64,000 nt of DNA from Sipunculus nudus (Eukaryota; Annelida; Sipuncula; Golfingiida; Sipunculidae): positions 24,203,839 through 24,267,838 of the forward strand of contig CM049316.1 of assembly GCA_026874595.1 (NCBI GenBank), written 5' to 3'. The number at the start of each line of letters is the position of its first letter. The first letter of the stretch is position 1. This document shows positions 1 to 13,459 of this stretch, in pieces. A model generated the notes under the pieces. That model was not told the DNA's origin. It did no database searches and saw only the letters and a program-made list of their open reading frames with translations. The position numbers and the translations under genes are program-made.

Positions 1-2541
1 CAAAGCATAATAAATTTAAAGCATTGAATATATACAGAAAATCAGGACATCAGAATGATTTGAAGAAATACAGAGTCATGAGGCAAAATTTTAAAAATAT
101 TTGTGTAAACAAAAAGGAAGTGTTTGGACAGGAGTCATTAACCAGAGTGATGAAAAATAACAATACTATTGAGCTATGGAGATACATGAAAAACTTTAAA
201 AGGCATAGAAAAACAACCAGCATTAAAGCAGAAAGTTGGTTCAGTTCTTTTAGGGATTTACTGAATGGTAGTAGAAATGTTATTTCTGATGATATTTATA
301 ATACGGCACATGTGTATATAGAAAGAAGTTATGATGAGAATGCGGAAAGTGGGGAACTTAATGATTATATAACACTACATGAAATTGAGAATGCTGTAAA
401 ACAGATGCCTACAGGTAAATAACCTGGTCCTGATGGCTTGTCAGTTAATCTTATTAAACCTATTATTCAATATTTACTTCCATTGTTGGAAAAATTGTTT
501 AATGATATTCTTCACTCTGGTAGCTTTCCAGAACAGTGGAGTGAAGCAATTATTTATCCATTACATAAAAATGGGCCGGTGGAGGACCCAGGAAATTACA
601 GGGGTATATCTTTATTAAATGTATTAGGTAAAATTTTCACAAAAATTTTGAACAATAGATTGCTTTGTTATGTTGAAAAATTCAATATATTGTCAGAAGC
701 TCAGGCAGGGTATAGAAAAGGCTATTGCACCATTGATAATGCATTTGTTTTATACGGATCAATTAAAAAATACTTAACCAAGAGAAGAGGTAGACTCTAC
801 TGTATATATATAGATTTTTCTAAGGCATTTGATTGTGTACAACATGATATTTTATAGTATGTTTTGTTAAAACAAGGTATAAATGGCAAAATATTAAAAG
901 TTTTAAGATCTATGTACTCAAACATGAAATCATGTATTCTTACAGACAGTGGGACCACTGAATACTTTAAATGCACTTTAGGGACGAGGCAGGGATGTAT
1001 GGTAAGTCCTTTATTATTTTCTATTTTTATAAATGAATTTTATTCAACTTTAAATACCTCTGGCTGCAATGGAATACATATTAATGAACAAGTTCCAAAT
1101 CTTATGACTTTAATGTTCGCCGATGATATAGTGAATTTTGCAGACACACCCGGAAGACTCCAGAAACAAATAGATCATTTAGAAAAATTTTGCAGGGAAT
1201 ATGGCATGAAGGTTAACTTAAATAAAACTAAAATAATGGTATTTAGACATGGGGGTGCTCTTCGCAAAACAGAAAAATGGTACTTAGAAGGCAAAAAGAT
1301 TGATGTTGTAACTGACTATAAATATCTTGGTATTCTATTTACAACTACAGTTTCATGGACTAAGACACAAAAATTACAAGCCATTCAAGCCAATAAAGTG
1401 GTTTGCTTTATTAGGAATTTTAATGGGAAATTTAAAAATTTAAGCGTCAGTCAACTTTTTTACCTTTTTGACAATATGGTTCTTCCTATTCATTTATATG
1501 GAAGTGAACTCTGGGGGTACGACAGAGTAGAGTTGATAGAAAGAGTACAATACCAGTTTTGTAAATATATTTTAAAAGTCAATACATGTACTGTAAATGT
1601 GGCAGTTTTGGGAGAATGTGGGCGTCTCCCCTTGTTTGTGAAGTACTCCTTAAGATGCTTGAAATATTGGACCCGGCTATTGCATATGAATGAAAACAGG
1701 TACCCTAAATATTTATATGGATTGTTATTACAGCGAGATTACAATGGAAAAACAACTTGGGTTACACATGTAAGGTCTTTACTATTTCAAACTGGTTACG
1801 GCTATATTTGGATGGCTCAAACTGTGGGAGACATTAATAATTTTCTTAATTGTATTAAACAGCGAATAATGGATATGGCAGTCCAGGAATGGCATAGTGA
1901 TGTTAATACATGTAATAAACTATATTCATATGGACTTTTTAAGTCTATGTTGACATTAGAAAAATATTTAATTTGTGTTCCTAATATTAGTTATAGAAGT
2001 GCATTGGCAAAATTAAGATGGTCAAATCACATGTTAGCCATAGAGGTTGGTCGTCATAAGGGCATAAGTAGAGAAGAGAATTTGCATGTATTGTTTTAAA
2101 CTTGGTTATAATATAATTGAAGATGAATCACATTTTCTACTAGAGTGTCCCTTATACGCCGATTTGCGTAGGAAGTATCTGCCTGAAAATTTGTACGAGC
2201 CTACTGAACAGAATTTTATAAATGTTTTAAATATGAAAGACTCCCACAATATCATAAATCTTGCAGCATATGTTTTTCACTGTTTCAGAAAAAGGACCAT
2301 AGAATTCTTCATATGATTTCTATTCATCTATTCATTTATTTCAGTGTTTGTACCAAAATGTTTATGTGTAAATGTATGTGAAATATGTGTATGTGTACAT
2401 GTATGTTTACACCTTGTTATTGTTGTTTATTGTTTTATATAAGTCACCGTGACATTGTTGATATTTTGCATGTTGTAGCTATCGCTGGAACTTTCGGCCT
2501 GAGGCCTTTTTCCTGAATAAAAACTTTCTTTCTTTCTTTCT
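1..2541 (+). mobile_element. Non-LTR retrotransposon (LINE), 3' part, inactivated
   Basis: The 3' portion of a LINE reverse-transcriptase ORF whose 5' end lies before the window. Three pieces (24-422, 438-857, 864-2099) lie in one frame, separated by in-frame stops TAA at 420-422 and TAG at 855-857. A frame change near 2086 leads to a last piece (2086-2316). The RT shows 'TRQGCMVSPLLF' near 985-1020 and the catalytic 'FADD' at 1116-1127. The last piece holds a degenerate C-terminal zinc-ribbon-like segment ending 'LLECPLY'. The non-coding 3' end has a small GGCCTGAGGCC hairpin (2496-2506), an AATAAA and a (CTTT)n tail (2524-2541), typical of a LINE 3' terminus. It belongs to the CR1/Jockey/I group of LINEs; I cannot resolve the clade. 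Two stops and a frameshift make it non-autonomous. Confidence 0.9.
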
Positions 2542-3739
2542 ATTTACAAGGGCTAATATTGTGCCCATATGTCAGCTTTTGAATGTAAGGGATGTTGGAT
2601 ATCTAGGGCAACCATATGCTGATATAGAACAAACAAAAAAAAAATCGATGGTTTTATACAAAAGAACCATATTAGTTCCACCAACAAACTTTTCTTACCC
2701 ACATATGGATACAGAAATTAACTGATCAACCCCTATAATCCATATTCGAAAATTTAAAAAAATTGCAAAATTTCAATTACGATAATATCGACTCACACAC
2801 ACATTATCTGAAAACACTTGGTACAGAGAGAATAAATCCGGTTTGAGAAATCAATCTAATAATCGAATTACAATAGTTGTAAAACATGAAAGAGATCGCT
2901 ACTCGGAGCCCCGCCAAGCAAATGGTGAATGATCTCGCTGTAATCAAGTGAAACGGAGGATTGTAGATATTCAAGAGGATTTGCGATATGCAAACCCACA
3001 GTTCAAATCTAGTGGTCTTCAGGAGCATGAGTACCTCTGATTGGTGCTCGAGTCTATTTGGAGTTAAAAGAGGAAATACACAGACCAGCAACTGTTGGTC
3101 TTTTAAAGGACATGCAGTTAATACCCCAGTTTGTCAAGTACTTGTAACAAGAACGATAAAATATATTGATGTTTATTTGATATTGGGAAGCATGAACTGA
3201 ACTACATCGCAATTTGTGTTACGTCATTTCCTTTTTTAGATATAGGTCCATGGTCCATGCCTCGGATCCATTGTCTATTGAATCGGGGCGAAGGAAACCT
3301 CAGAGTAAGAATAACACTGATACACGGCTTTCAACAGGAAGGAAACTTTTTAAATAAAGTATTCCGAAGGGACATCTTTGTCGAATATTGAAGGGTTAGA
3401 TAAATTAAATTTTTTTTAATAATTCATTATGTCTCTGTTATTGTGTACAGTATCATCACTGCCTCCACGAGAAAGGTATGCGTTCATTCGGTTTCCGTGT
3501 GTGTGTGTGTTTTTTTGTGTTTGTTCACAATATAACTCATGCAATACTGACCGGAATTACATGAAATGTTCAGGACATTTCGGGAATGGCCAATGAAATA
3601 TCAATTAGATTGTGGCATCTTTTTTCGAATTCTGAAGCATCATAAAGGAATATTAACAAATGTATTGTCACTTATGAATGAATTAACCTGGAAATATTGA
3701 CAAAAAAAAAAAAAATAAATGGATACAGAAAAGATCCCG

Positions 3740-3850
3740 CATTATGCGTCGCGTAGTGTTCGGACTGGCCTCGCCACCTGTTCAGGTCACGGTCGAACAC
3801 CAAACACCTCGGGGTGACAGTGTCCAGTGAGTATCTGCAACACGGCATCA
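3740..3850 (+). repeat. Possible tRNA-derived SINE head
   Basis: A box-A-like TAGTGTTCGGA at about 3753-3763 is followed some 40 nt later by a box-B-like GGTCGAACACC at about 3791-3801, the spacing of an internal RNA polymerase III promoter. Stems are imperfect, so this is at best a decayed tRNA-derived SINE and not a functional tRNA gene. Confidence 0.35.
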
Positions 3851-5558
3851 ATTTGGATCTGAATTATAAGTATTTTTTTGTATTCTTATATAAAAATTAA
3901 ATGACCCCCCCCCCCCCCACCACCATCACTTGTGGTTCTGCTACTATATAATCAACATCACCAACGTCCATTTTATCCCTTTTTTATCTCTCTCTCTCAA
4001 TTTCTTAACATTGCACCAAGATATGCGGTTAGTTTGAAGGACAAACTCGCTTTGTGCAAGGTAACCATTTATTAGAATAAAATCCTTTTTCAATTCATAT
4101 TCTATAAATAATCTGTTGTCAGACAGTCTATCAAAGATGTTGGTATTATAACTGTTTGAATGAGGGTATGGTTGAGTTTTTCAGCTAAATGTTCACATTC
4201 CATGAGAGAAATGAAGTCAGCTTATCACATCCTAGATAAAGAGTTCCTGATATTTTAGTAAATGTGAAACATTACCATAATATAATCATAAAGACGTAGT
4301 GTATCAGAAAAAAAAAACAATGCACTAATTCGAGATATCAGTCCAAGTGATCCACTGATTTGTTACAGAATTCGTCACTGTACCAATGCTGTACTTATAA
4401 AGGATTTCATAATTTGGTAAACCAGGCTTTTTTGTTGCAAAATCTTGAATAATGGAACAAATAAGTGTGTTTGCGTGCGTGTGTGTACAACAAGACGATG
4501 AATTTCTGAGCGTCTACTGATATATAATCCATCGTACCTTAAACCTAAGCTTTATAGGGCCGAATAAAATGACAGTGTTTCCGCGCGTGGGTGCACGTAC
4601 CCCAATTCGTGTGATGGCATCAGCGGAAATGGTATCGCAAGCGTGTGCTTTTGTGAATTTGCTGAGCTATCTCGACATAAGAACAAATATCCAGATGAAA
4701 ACACCAGCAATACCAGATCGAATGCATGTGCGTGCGTTATTTGTGTGTCGTAAGGTGATCTCCTGAGTAAGACGATGGCTGTTCAATGACGTACACTCAT
4801 AATGGCCCTCATTGTTGGACAGAAGGTTTACACGCGCCATTAAATTCCTACTGGTTCATTTCGATCAACGTAGGAAGAAATGGATTTACGGGAATGTAAA
4901 TGCGACCGCGGCGTGAGGATCGTAGCGACACCATACTGTAAGGATTCTATCTTAAACACACATTGTGGACAGAACTGTTCGTTATCGAATTAAGGCTATG
5001 ATCGAAAATGGTTACCGAGGAGACATAAACCTCAAAGAAAGATTGTGCCCGAAAATCCGAAGACCGTTTAAAATACATTTCCTGGCGTTTGAGGTATCTC
5101 TGAAGTATTATCAATATTTTACTATATAATGTAAGCCAAATCAGTAGTAATATCTGCCATCATCGGTCCAAGAATATATATTCTTCCTCCATATAAACGA
5201 TTAGGACTGGCAAAAAGATTTGGTTCTAGTTTCATATTTTTAAAACATATGGCTTTTAATGCCTTTTAAATTTTATTGTACGTATTAACTGGTTATATGT
5301 AGTAGCCGATTTGTTCCCATTAATTTTAGGAATATAGTTTATAACTCAGTTGTGTTGTATTCATACTGCCATACAGGAGGCGCCGATATTGGGGGGGGGG
5401 GGGGGGGGCGGGTTTCATATACTTTTTGACAGCGATTAGGTATCAATTTAATTATCCCCCAGCCCTCATCAGCTGTTATGTTTCTGCTTTTCTATTTGAT
5501 GGACCAGGGTGGTTACAAGTGATTTTGAATGAACTCTGCAAAAAAAACTGTATTAGAG

Positions 5559-5561
<3 letters not shown>

Positions 5562-5596
<35 letters not shown>
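5562..5596. repeat. (AT)n microsatellite
   Basis: An uninterrupted alternating AT tract of roughly 35 bp between two homopolymer-rich segments (G run 5391-5408, C run near 5676-5690). Confidence 0.9.
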
Positions 5597-5600
<4 letters not shown>

Positions 5601-5862
5601 AACACTGGAAAAAGGATACTTCAATATTCTTTGGTTTATAAGAAAACTTCTGAATCATCTACGCTTCTGAATCTCCCCCCCCCCCCCCCTTGAAGATAAA
5701 TTGACGATACTGATGCATTACCAAGTAATCCTTAGGAATTTCTAGCAAAAGCACGTTTCACCATTCTACATTTGTTAATTGTCTTAAATAAATGTATCTT
5801 TTCTGAATATATATTGATCATTCCCAATGTGGCATTATGATCTCCAGGTGAACATATGGTAT

Positions 5863-6110
5863 TTATCCGCAATTCGCAGGGTTGTTCCAAATCATTCTGC
5901 AGCAGGGGAGGGTGGGGATGTAACGATAGATACGTCTTCCTCCGGAGACGATTGTGATGCGGGTGATGTTCTTACAACAGTACAGGTAGCACTTGTTGTT
6001 GTACACGAACCGCAGCCAGTGGTTGTACGTGTGGAGGCTGCATGTAGGGTGAGCGCGGCAATGGCGGATATCCACTTGTCGCTTGGTACGCCTGTGGCTC
6101 TCCGGGCCGT
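5863..6110 (-). CDS. Gene A exon 6 (processing site and cysteine-rich cargo)
   Basis: The exon follows a CCTTCAG acceptor and enters in phase 1, creating the Tyr of YGPESHRRTKR. RRTKR fits the R-x-K/R-R furin consensus. The remaining 71 residues have cysteines at positions 7, 13, 30, 34, 35, 59, 60 and 70 (C-x5-C-x16-C-x3-CC-x23-CC-x9-C), with about ten Lys/Arg against one Asp, plus many aromatic residues. It ends NPANCG and a TAA at 5863-5865. The even cysteine number fits four disulfides. The aromatic and paired-cysteine character recalls the mature domain of chondromodulin/tenomodulin, but a cationic host-defence peptide is equally possible. Confidence 0.9.
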
Positions 6111-9100
6111 CTGAAGGAAAATAAATAAACAATGAGTGTTATACTTATGAAAAAGTCTCTATGTTGAATCTGGTGCAAGGATGGTGACTGTGAACTTGTT
6201 AAATGATCAACTGGGAGTCATCTGGGCGATATATGGGGACATTACCATGTAATGTCATCACGTCCCTTTTATGGAACCCCATCTAATCTACCGATCATTG
6301 TTTATTCCCTGCTGATAATTATAATGGGCTAAGTCAGAAACACGTCAAAGGTATCTGACTTCGGCTGAGACTCGTAAGTGCGTAATAAATAAATCTAGCA
6401 AGAAGTGATTCATATACTGATTAAACTGAGAAAGGGGCATGTTTATCAAGTTAATGAAGGAAAAAGACGCATGCCACAACCCTTTAAAAAACAAAAAACG
6501 CCATCTGATGCCAATTATTTACTAATAACGACAAGAAAAAATGTAACTAGGCGATAAAAGAGGATATTCAGTTCCAAATCGGTTCATTATTTTAAAGGCT
6601 ATCCGAAAAAAATTCATAGCAATAAATATTTGATCAGTATATGAACTCTTTAGCTCTTTCTCTGATTGGCTTGGTTTCCACACTTAAGTTTTTAATGATA
6701 TCTCAGAATCGACTTTTTTTTCAATGATCTTCATTTCATCATCGACATCATTAAAAACAAATGGAAAGGTAATAGCTCAGTTTAAAAAAATTACAAATTA
6801 CATTACATAAACATCCACATCTTAATTACTGATGATTCCTAATGTCTTAGAATCAGGCTAAGAGATATGTAAGTATGTCTGGCAAGAATTACATAACTCA
6901 CCACATTAAGCTGTATATTCACATATGCACGTATAAGCTGATTGAGTTGTGTGGGTACAAAGAAAAAAATAAATACTTATTAAAGCCCTTTTCTCTCAAT
7001 ATATGGGAGAATCAGTTTCCTCTTTTCCTCATGTAGAACATTAATTAATTTGTTTTATATGCAACATTACGTTTAAGATATTCAATATTAGTCAGTTTTT
7101 TCACAAACCGGTTCAGTGACGGAGGCACCATGTTAAATCTGTTTATAAAGACAGTGAATTTATACAACAATGAAAACATATTCATAAGGTTTTCACATTC
7201 AGATTTCGCAACACCTATGTACATTATATATTGGCTCAGAACTGGCATTGTAAATTATGACGTTTCAGCCCAGCTTTTGATTTGTAAATAAAATGTAAAT
7301 GACAGGTGACATTCACAGAATAAATAAAGAATAGATTCATTGGCAATAAAACAATACGAATATCTCGTTGTATTGGTGGTATTCCACTTTTTTAGTTAAT
7401 AGAGCAAATATGTTATATGGAATTGTAAATTGAAACTTTCTGAGGTACATATCTAAAGTAGTCTCATAAACTAGATTAGCAGCCTGTTGCAAAAACTCAT
7501 ATTTGTTTAGCATTTTTTCTTCATGTACATGTACAGAAACTTTTTTCGTTAACATTCTATCGTATATACACCTAAATGAAGTGTTGTTAAAATCTAGAGT
7601 AACATCCTTAAAAGATATTACTGCAGGATTTGGTAACGAGAGAACCCTAGGTGCTATTCCCTGACCATCAATCATGTCTGACCAATTTATTGGAATTGCT
7701 TTCCGCAAGGCCATCCAGTGGATGTAGTTGTAATGATCTGTGCGGATATTTTGCATTATTTCATTTAGTTTCCGTTTTCACCCCTCTCATTGTACAAGTC
7801 ATAGACGTATTTTATACCAAGTTCATCCAAATGTCTAAAGTAGATAGACCTGCCTCCAATCTTAATATATTTAATGTTCCAACGATGTTGTGATAAGTTT
7901 CTAAAAGCACTGGTACTCCTGAGGTAAAGGACTTTCGCTGGATAGGATTTCGTGGTGTGATTGATTTCTCTATGCTCACAATGGCGTGGCTAATGCGACA
8001 CATGTAGCTGTATGCCTATTGGGGTCAATCGACGTCTGGCCTACCATGATAAACATGATAAAATCTCTACATTATTTTCTATAAAGGCGAAAGCCAACTT
8101 TATCTTCTAACTATACCGTGTTGAGTCATCATAAGCTACCTTATGTGCCCGAACGTGAAGTGCAATGGTAAGTCCGACGCTCGCGACGCTAGCTTAGAGA
8201 AAGCTGCGCTCTTTACACAGAGCTTTATCTATAGGCCTACTACCTATATCATAAGCGCTGTTTGTTTTGACCTCGTATCCTGAATCGCTACACTAGAGGG
8301 GAGCACTGTATTTTGGTCCAATCAGATAAGACCCTGTGCTGGAAGACACGACCTCTATGGTAGGCTGATATGGTCACATGATTAATAAATAGCAAATATA
8401 AATGCATTTGGCAAAATGTTTTAGGGGTTGAAGAGGCCGTTGTGTATGAGCTACACCACAAACTCATTCCATAAATAGTTTTGGTCCTCTTGACTGCTTG
8501 TAAACAATGCCCAATATGCGACACACAACTGATGCGACAAGGAATCTACATAATTACCAAGCCGTGTTGCCAGCAAGACGGTTTACCAGCCAAGCGAGGA
8601 ATACACGGAGCAACTGTTGTTACATTTGTTTTGAGTGACAGCTCATCGGCTCGGCGACCGTTTGAATAGGCCACAGTCTGTGGCACAGGCTCAGAGAGGA
8701 TGGCCCGACACATGATATCATGGTATGACCATTTTATTTTTGGATCGTTTGAACTGATTCTGGCGTAGTATTTCCAAGAACATTGGAGATATGAAGACTA
8801 TTTTAAATAGGAATTTAAGCGCCTGTGGTCATAATGTCATAATCGAATCGGTCGATGATGCGAGAACACAGAGGGAGCAATTAAAATTCGACTATTTTTT
8901 TTAAGAGTAACCACTTGAGTGCACTTGAAGCGCACTTGAAGCGTAGCTATTGGTGGAGCCATGATGCCTGTAGGGTCGTTGTCTGGCAGCCAACCAAATG
9001 CCAGTTACCAAACACTCGACAGGCGCCGCCACCTAGTGTTCAAGTGTATCATAAACGGTCAAACCAGGCAGCGGGAAAATCAGTAGCTTCTCTAGAACCG

Positions 9101-12100
9101 CAAGATTTCCGTTGCCTCGGGAGCGTAAGAGAAAGCGTTAAAACAGGTTTCTCTTTCCGGCCTCGTATTATTCATCACTGGGTATTCATAACCCAAGTTT
9201 CTCCAAGTCACAAACTCTTCAATTTCGATTAATGCAGATAATCAGCTCCACTGAAAGTCCCCGGCTGTTCGGCCGATGGGAAAATGTTAATAATTAGCGT
9301 ACACCATGGAACCTTCTCCAGGACACTGATCTAACATAAATATTTTTGTAAATGTATTTATTTTATACCGCTAAATCTTAACAAATATTAGTTTTTTACT
9401 AACGCACCCAATCACTGAAGACCTTAGCTTAAAACAGGTGGCCACAAAATTCATAAGACTGTACAACTCTGCACTTGAAAAATTCGAATATCTTATAAAT
9501 CTTACATGTCTACTAAGATAAACAAAAATAGGTGATTTCTTATTATTCTGAAAGCTTCACAGAACTGACCATACCGTACCTATAATATACATGTCATAAA
9601 ATATATGATTATTTTTACAGCACTATCAAAGAGTCAAAATCACCTTCCTTGAGCCAATTTCCTTTTCGTCGCGTTTCCTTGTAAAATTAAAGATTCATCT
9701 TTTGATTCCCAGGCGATTTGAGCGCAACCTTTCCACTATATTTTATATATGTTAACTTCACCAGCACATTCGTATACCAGTATTTTGTGTAATTCTTACC
9801 CGTCTTCTTCTGTCTCGTCCGCTGGCGTGCTAGTACCACGTGATTGATCAGGTGGTTGAGCGTAATTTTTGGCTATATAAACATTTATCAAATATAACAT
9901 CTATAGAAGCTAGAAAAATGATGTCCCAGGTAATTTCCCCACATTCAGTGAGAAATAGTTTCAGATTTTTTTCTCATTTTACCCATCAGATTTCCCTTTA
10001 ACCGAAGGCGGTATGAACGAAAATCCATTCCTAATACATCTTCAGCACAAGCAGCCGAATAAGACTTTATGATGAGGCAGAAACACCTCTGAATTAATGG
10101 ACATGAAGTCTACCGGATTGATCTTTGGGCATTATATGACACGCCCTAAGCTAAGTCTTCATTGAACCTTTTACAAAGAACTCTACACGAGAGGTTCTAA
10201 AATCAACATCCCGAGGTACCCCACCCTGTCCACTGTGAATGATCATGAAGAGTTCCTCTCGTAACATTTAAAGAATTCCTCGATGGAACATGAAGGAACA
10301 ATCTAGAGGTTCCAAAAAGAACATGGTATTTCAGGATCAAGTTAGAACCTGAAATGGTTCCCTATTCAAACCACTGCGGAGAGCCCTTTTGGTTATATAT
10401 GGCACCTTTTTCTTCGAGTATACCAGTTACCTTGACCATCTTTAATTTGTCTCTAATGTCGTTAATATCTAGCTCTAGCTAACTTAACTTACACGGCACA
10501 GGAGTGGTGTCCTCCTCATCTTCAGGGATGCCTTCCTCTTTGTCCGGGTACAACCAGTAGATGGACAGACCCCGACACAGGTCGTTTATACGCTGTCCCA
10601 GGAAACCAGTGTCCTTGATCGGTTCTTCTGATGGACGAAGTGTCGCCTGGTCGTCCGGCTCGGTCGGGGTCTCTTCTTCATCTCTAGCCTGTGTAAATAA
10701 TGAAAAATCTATTACTTTTCCTTATTCAAAATTCGTTTAATTTTAAATAATATTTAAATATTTAGTTTTGTGCCTTTTATAAATAAAGGTTCATTGGCCA
10801 TTTACACTAATTCGATAATATTTGATCGCTAATTAAATGGTTTCTAATATACTGCAGTTAATGACCGATAGTAAACTAAATTAAAAAATACATTGTCATT
10901 AAACAGTTGATATGGAAGAACCACTTTATTTAAAATTGACAAAGCTTATATGGCTTTTTTATGCATCTAAAGCTATATACTAATAGTTATGTACTTTGTA
11001 CTCATGCAAGTATTTATAATCAACATAAAATAGTCGTTATATTGTCCATATGATCGAAAGTAATCTACGTGTTAACCATATAACAATGTATTATCTGTTA
11101 TTATGTAATAAAACAAATTATCCCGTATGAATAAATGTACATATTGGGTGATGCTAGCATGAAATTTAGAACATTGACTCTTCTTCGCCCAATAACCTGA
11201 AACCAATGCATCACAATCACCAAACTAACATAAATTACTGGGAGCTTAGTCAGTGAAGAAAGTTGATACATGTACTTACAGGATGTGTCCTCATGTATCG
11301 CTCCAGGGTTGCCGGGTCGACACTGGAGGTTCTGTTCATTGGTGACACGTAGCAGGCCCCCTCACCCTCAGCCGGACGAGTCACGTACAGAGTTATGCCC
11401 TTAAAAGATAGAAATACATATTACAACGCAATTTACCTTAAAAAAATAAATGTTATAATTGCCTAAGATAATTTATAAAAATTCCCGTGATATAAAAACT
11501 GGCAAAATCGCAGTAATATACAGGAATTTCCTTGATTGTTATAGTTATTAAAGGCCTACTTCCATGAAAAAAATAAAATGAAATACTACTGAAGGTTTAT
11601 TCATTTACATGTATATGTATAAATTATGGTATAATAAAATCAAGCTTTGCGCACTTAACCGTTAAAATTTAAATCGAAAGACCCGTAATCCACCCCACTC
11701 AGGGGCCCTAAGTCAAACAGAAGCGTCCTGGCCAAGGCGATTGTGACGTCACAACCAGAACACACCGGGCGGTATTGTAATGGCATCAGTTGAGTTTAAC
11801 ACGATCTGGGGAAAATATGCCAAAGAATTGCGTCGTCGGGTTGAGCATTAACATCAAGGGTGATGGTGTGAGCTTAATCATATTTTAACAAGTGTATAAG
11901 CCACATGTTCGTGCCAAATGGACAGGATTTCCTTCACAGAAGAGGCCGAACTGGACCCGGCCGGGCATTTCCCAGGTTTGGCCACTGACATGACGGTGCG
12001 GACGGGCTTTTCTTGACATTTAGTCACCTTTGTTGCCACTTTTGTTGCCACTCTATATCCCTTACATGCTGCTAACTAGGAAATGATGCTGCTTTTCATC

Positions 12101-13365
12101 TTTACGACTCCTGTATCTCTTAGTCTTCAAATTTGCACCTGTTATTCCCCGACTCGGCCTTGACACGTTGGGAGCTGGCACTACGAAGTCTGCACTGACG
12201 CCGTATCAGGATTTCAAGCGACGTGTTATATGACAACCCACATATAGCTGCTTGTTGATCGTATAAGTTTAATAATATCAAACTGATCAATCAAATAATT
12301 TATTATTAAATGTGTTTGAACGCTTTTAAATGTTAAAAAACTTTATTTTTTATTTGGGACTTTTTTACAAGTTTCAAGACACATATGACCGAATGGGTCA
12401 CGTAAAGCTCGGTGCATGGTGCCTTGAGCAGCAAAGGCATTAACATTGGAGAAACAATTAATAATATTCTAAAAAATAAACACACGTTAAAAATCGTTAC
12501 TCCTTATTGTTGACAATAATGAAAATAATTCATTTTAATATTTCAAATCTTTTGAAATATCAGACAATTAACAATTTAAAAAATTATACCATGCATTTCA
12601 GCATATTTTAATTCTGTGCCCAAATAATATGAAAAAATGTAGTATATATATATAACAAAATATCAAATCAATTACCCAGTCAGTCATAAAGAGAACTCCA
12701 AATCTGTTTCAGCAGTCCTTGTTAGGCCTAGTATGATTTGCCATATTGCACACAAAGATGTTACACTTGAACCTTCAGATGATACACTGGCTGAAGTACC
12801 CATGCATTTAGTCCATATATACCTATACATATACTGATTAACCTTACCAAAGACAACATGTGGGTAATTTTGTATAATTTTAAATGATAATTTATTGTAA
12901 ATGTACTTTTCTTGGAATTAAATCTGCTATCATGCAGAGTATTATAACTGGAATGTATGGTTTCTGGACACATTTTTTTTTCATATTACACAATTCTAAA
13001 ATTGGAGGATACTAAAAGTATCCCTGAAATCCAGATAAACGGTTTTACATCAGCCCAAATAAAAACAGAGCCATTATTCTTAAAATTTTGTTTGTAAATT
13101 TTTATTTGCACAAGTAAAGCCTAGCTGATGCAGTATGGCAAGAACTTTACCTATAACATTGCCAACATAAAACAGATTAATAATAGCCATGGGGCTTTCC
13201 GTCTGGTGGAGTGTTACATACAGAACTGTAACATACATATATACTGTGTATAATTATAATGTCACTGTGCGTGTGATTTTTTTTATAATGAAACATTACT
13301 CTTTTATAATTCATTTAAATATGTGAATTTCATGCTTTGTATTATATATTTCAAATGTATTAAAT

Positions 13366-13459
<94 letters not shown>

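Larger units (their letters stand above)
2542..5862. other. Gene-free stretch downstream of BRICHOS gene A
   Basis: No convincing coding exon is visible. It contains a (GT)n tract near 3497-3511, a C run at 3904-3919, a possible tRNA-derived SINE near 3740-3850, a G run at 5391-5408, an (AT)n tract near 5562-5596 and a C run near 5676-5690. The short open frames at 2988-3200 and 4569-4766 show no recognisable domain. The 3' UTR of gene A should fall in the last few hundred bases, but I see no close, unambiguous AATAAA on the minus strand. Confidence 0.6.
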
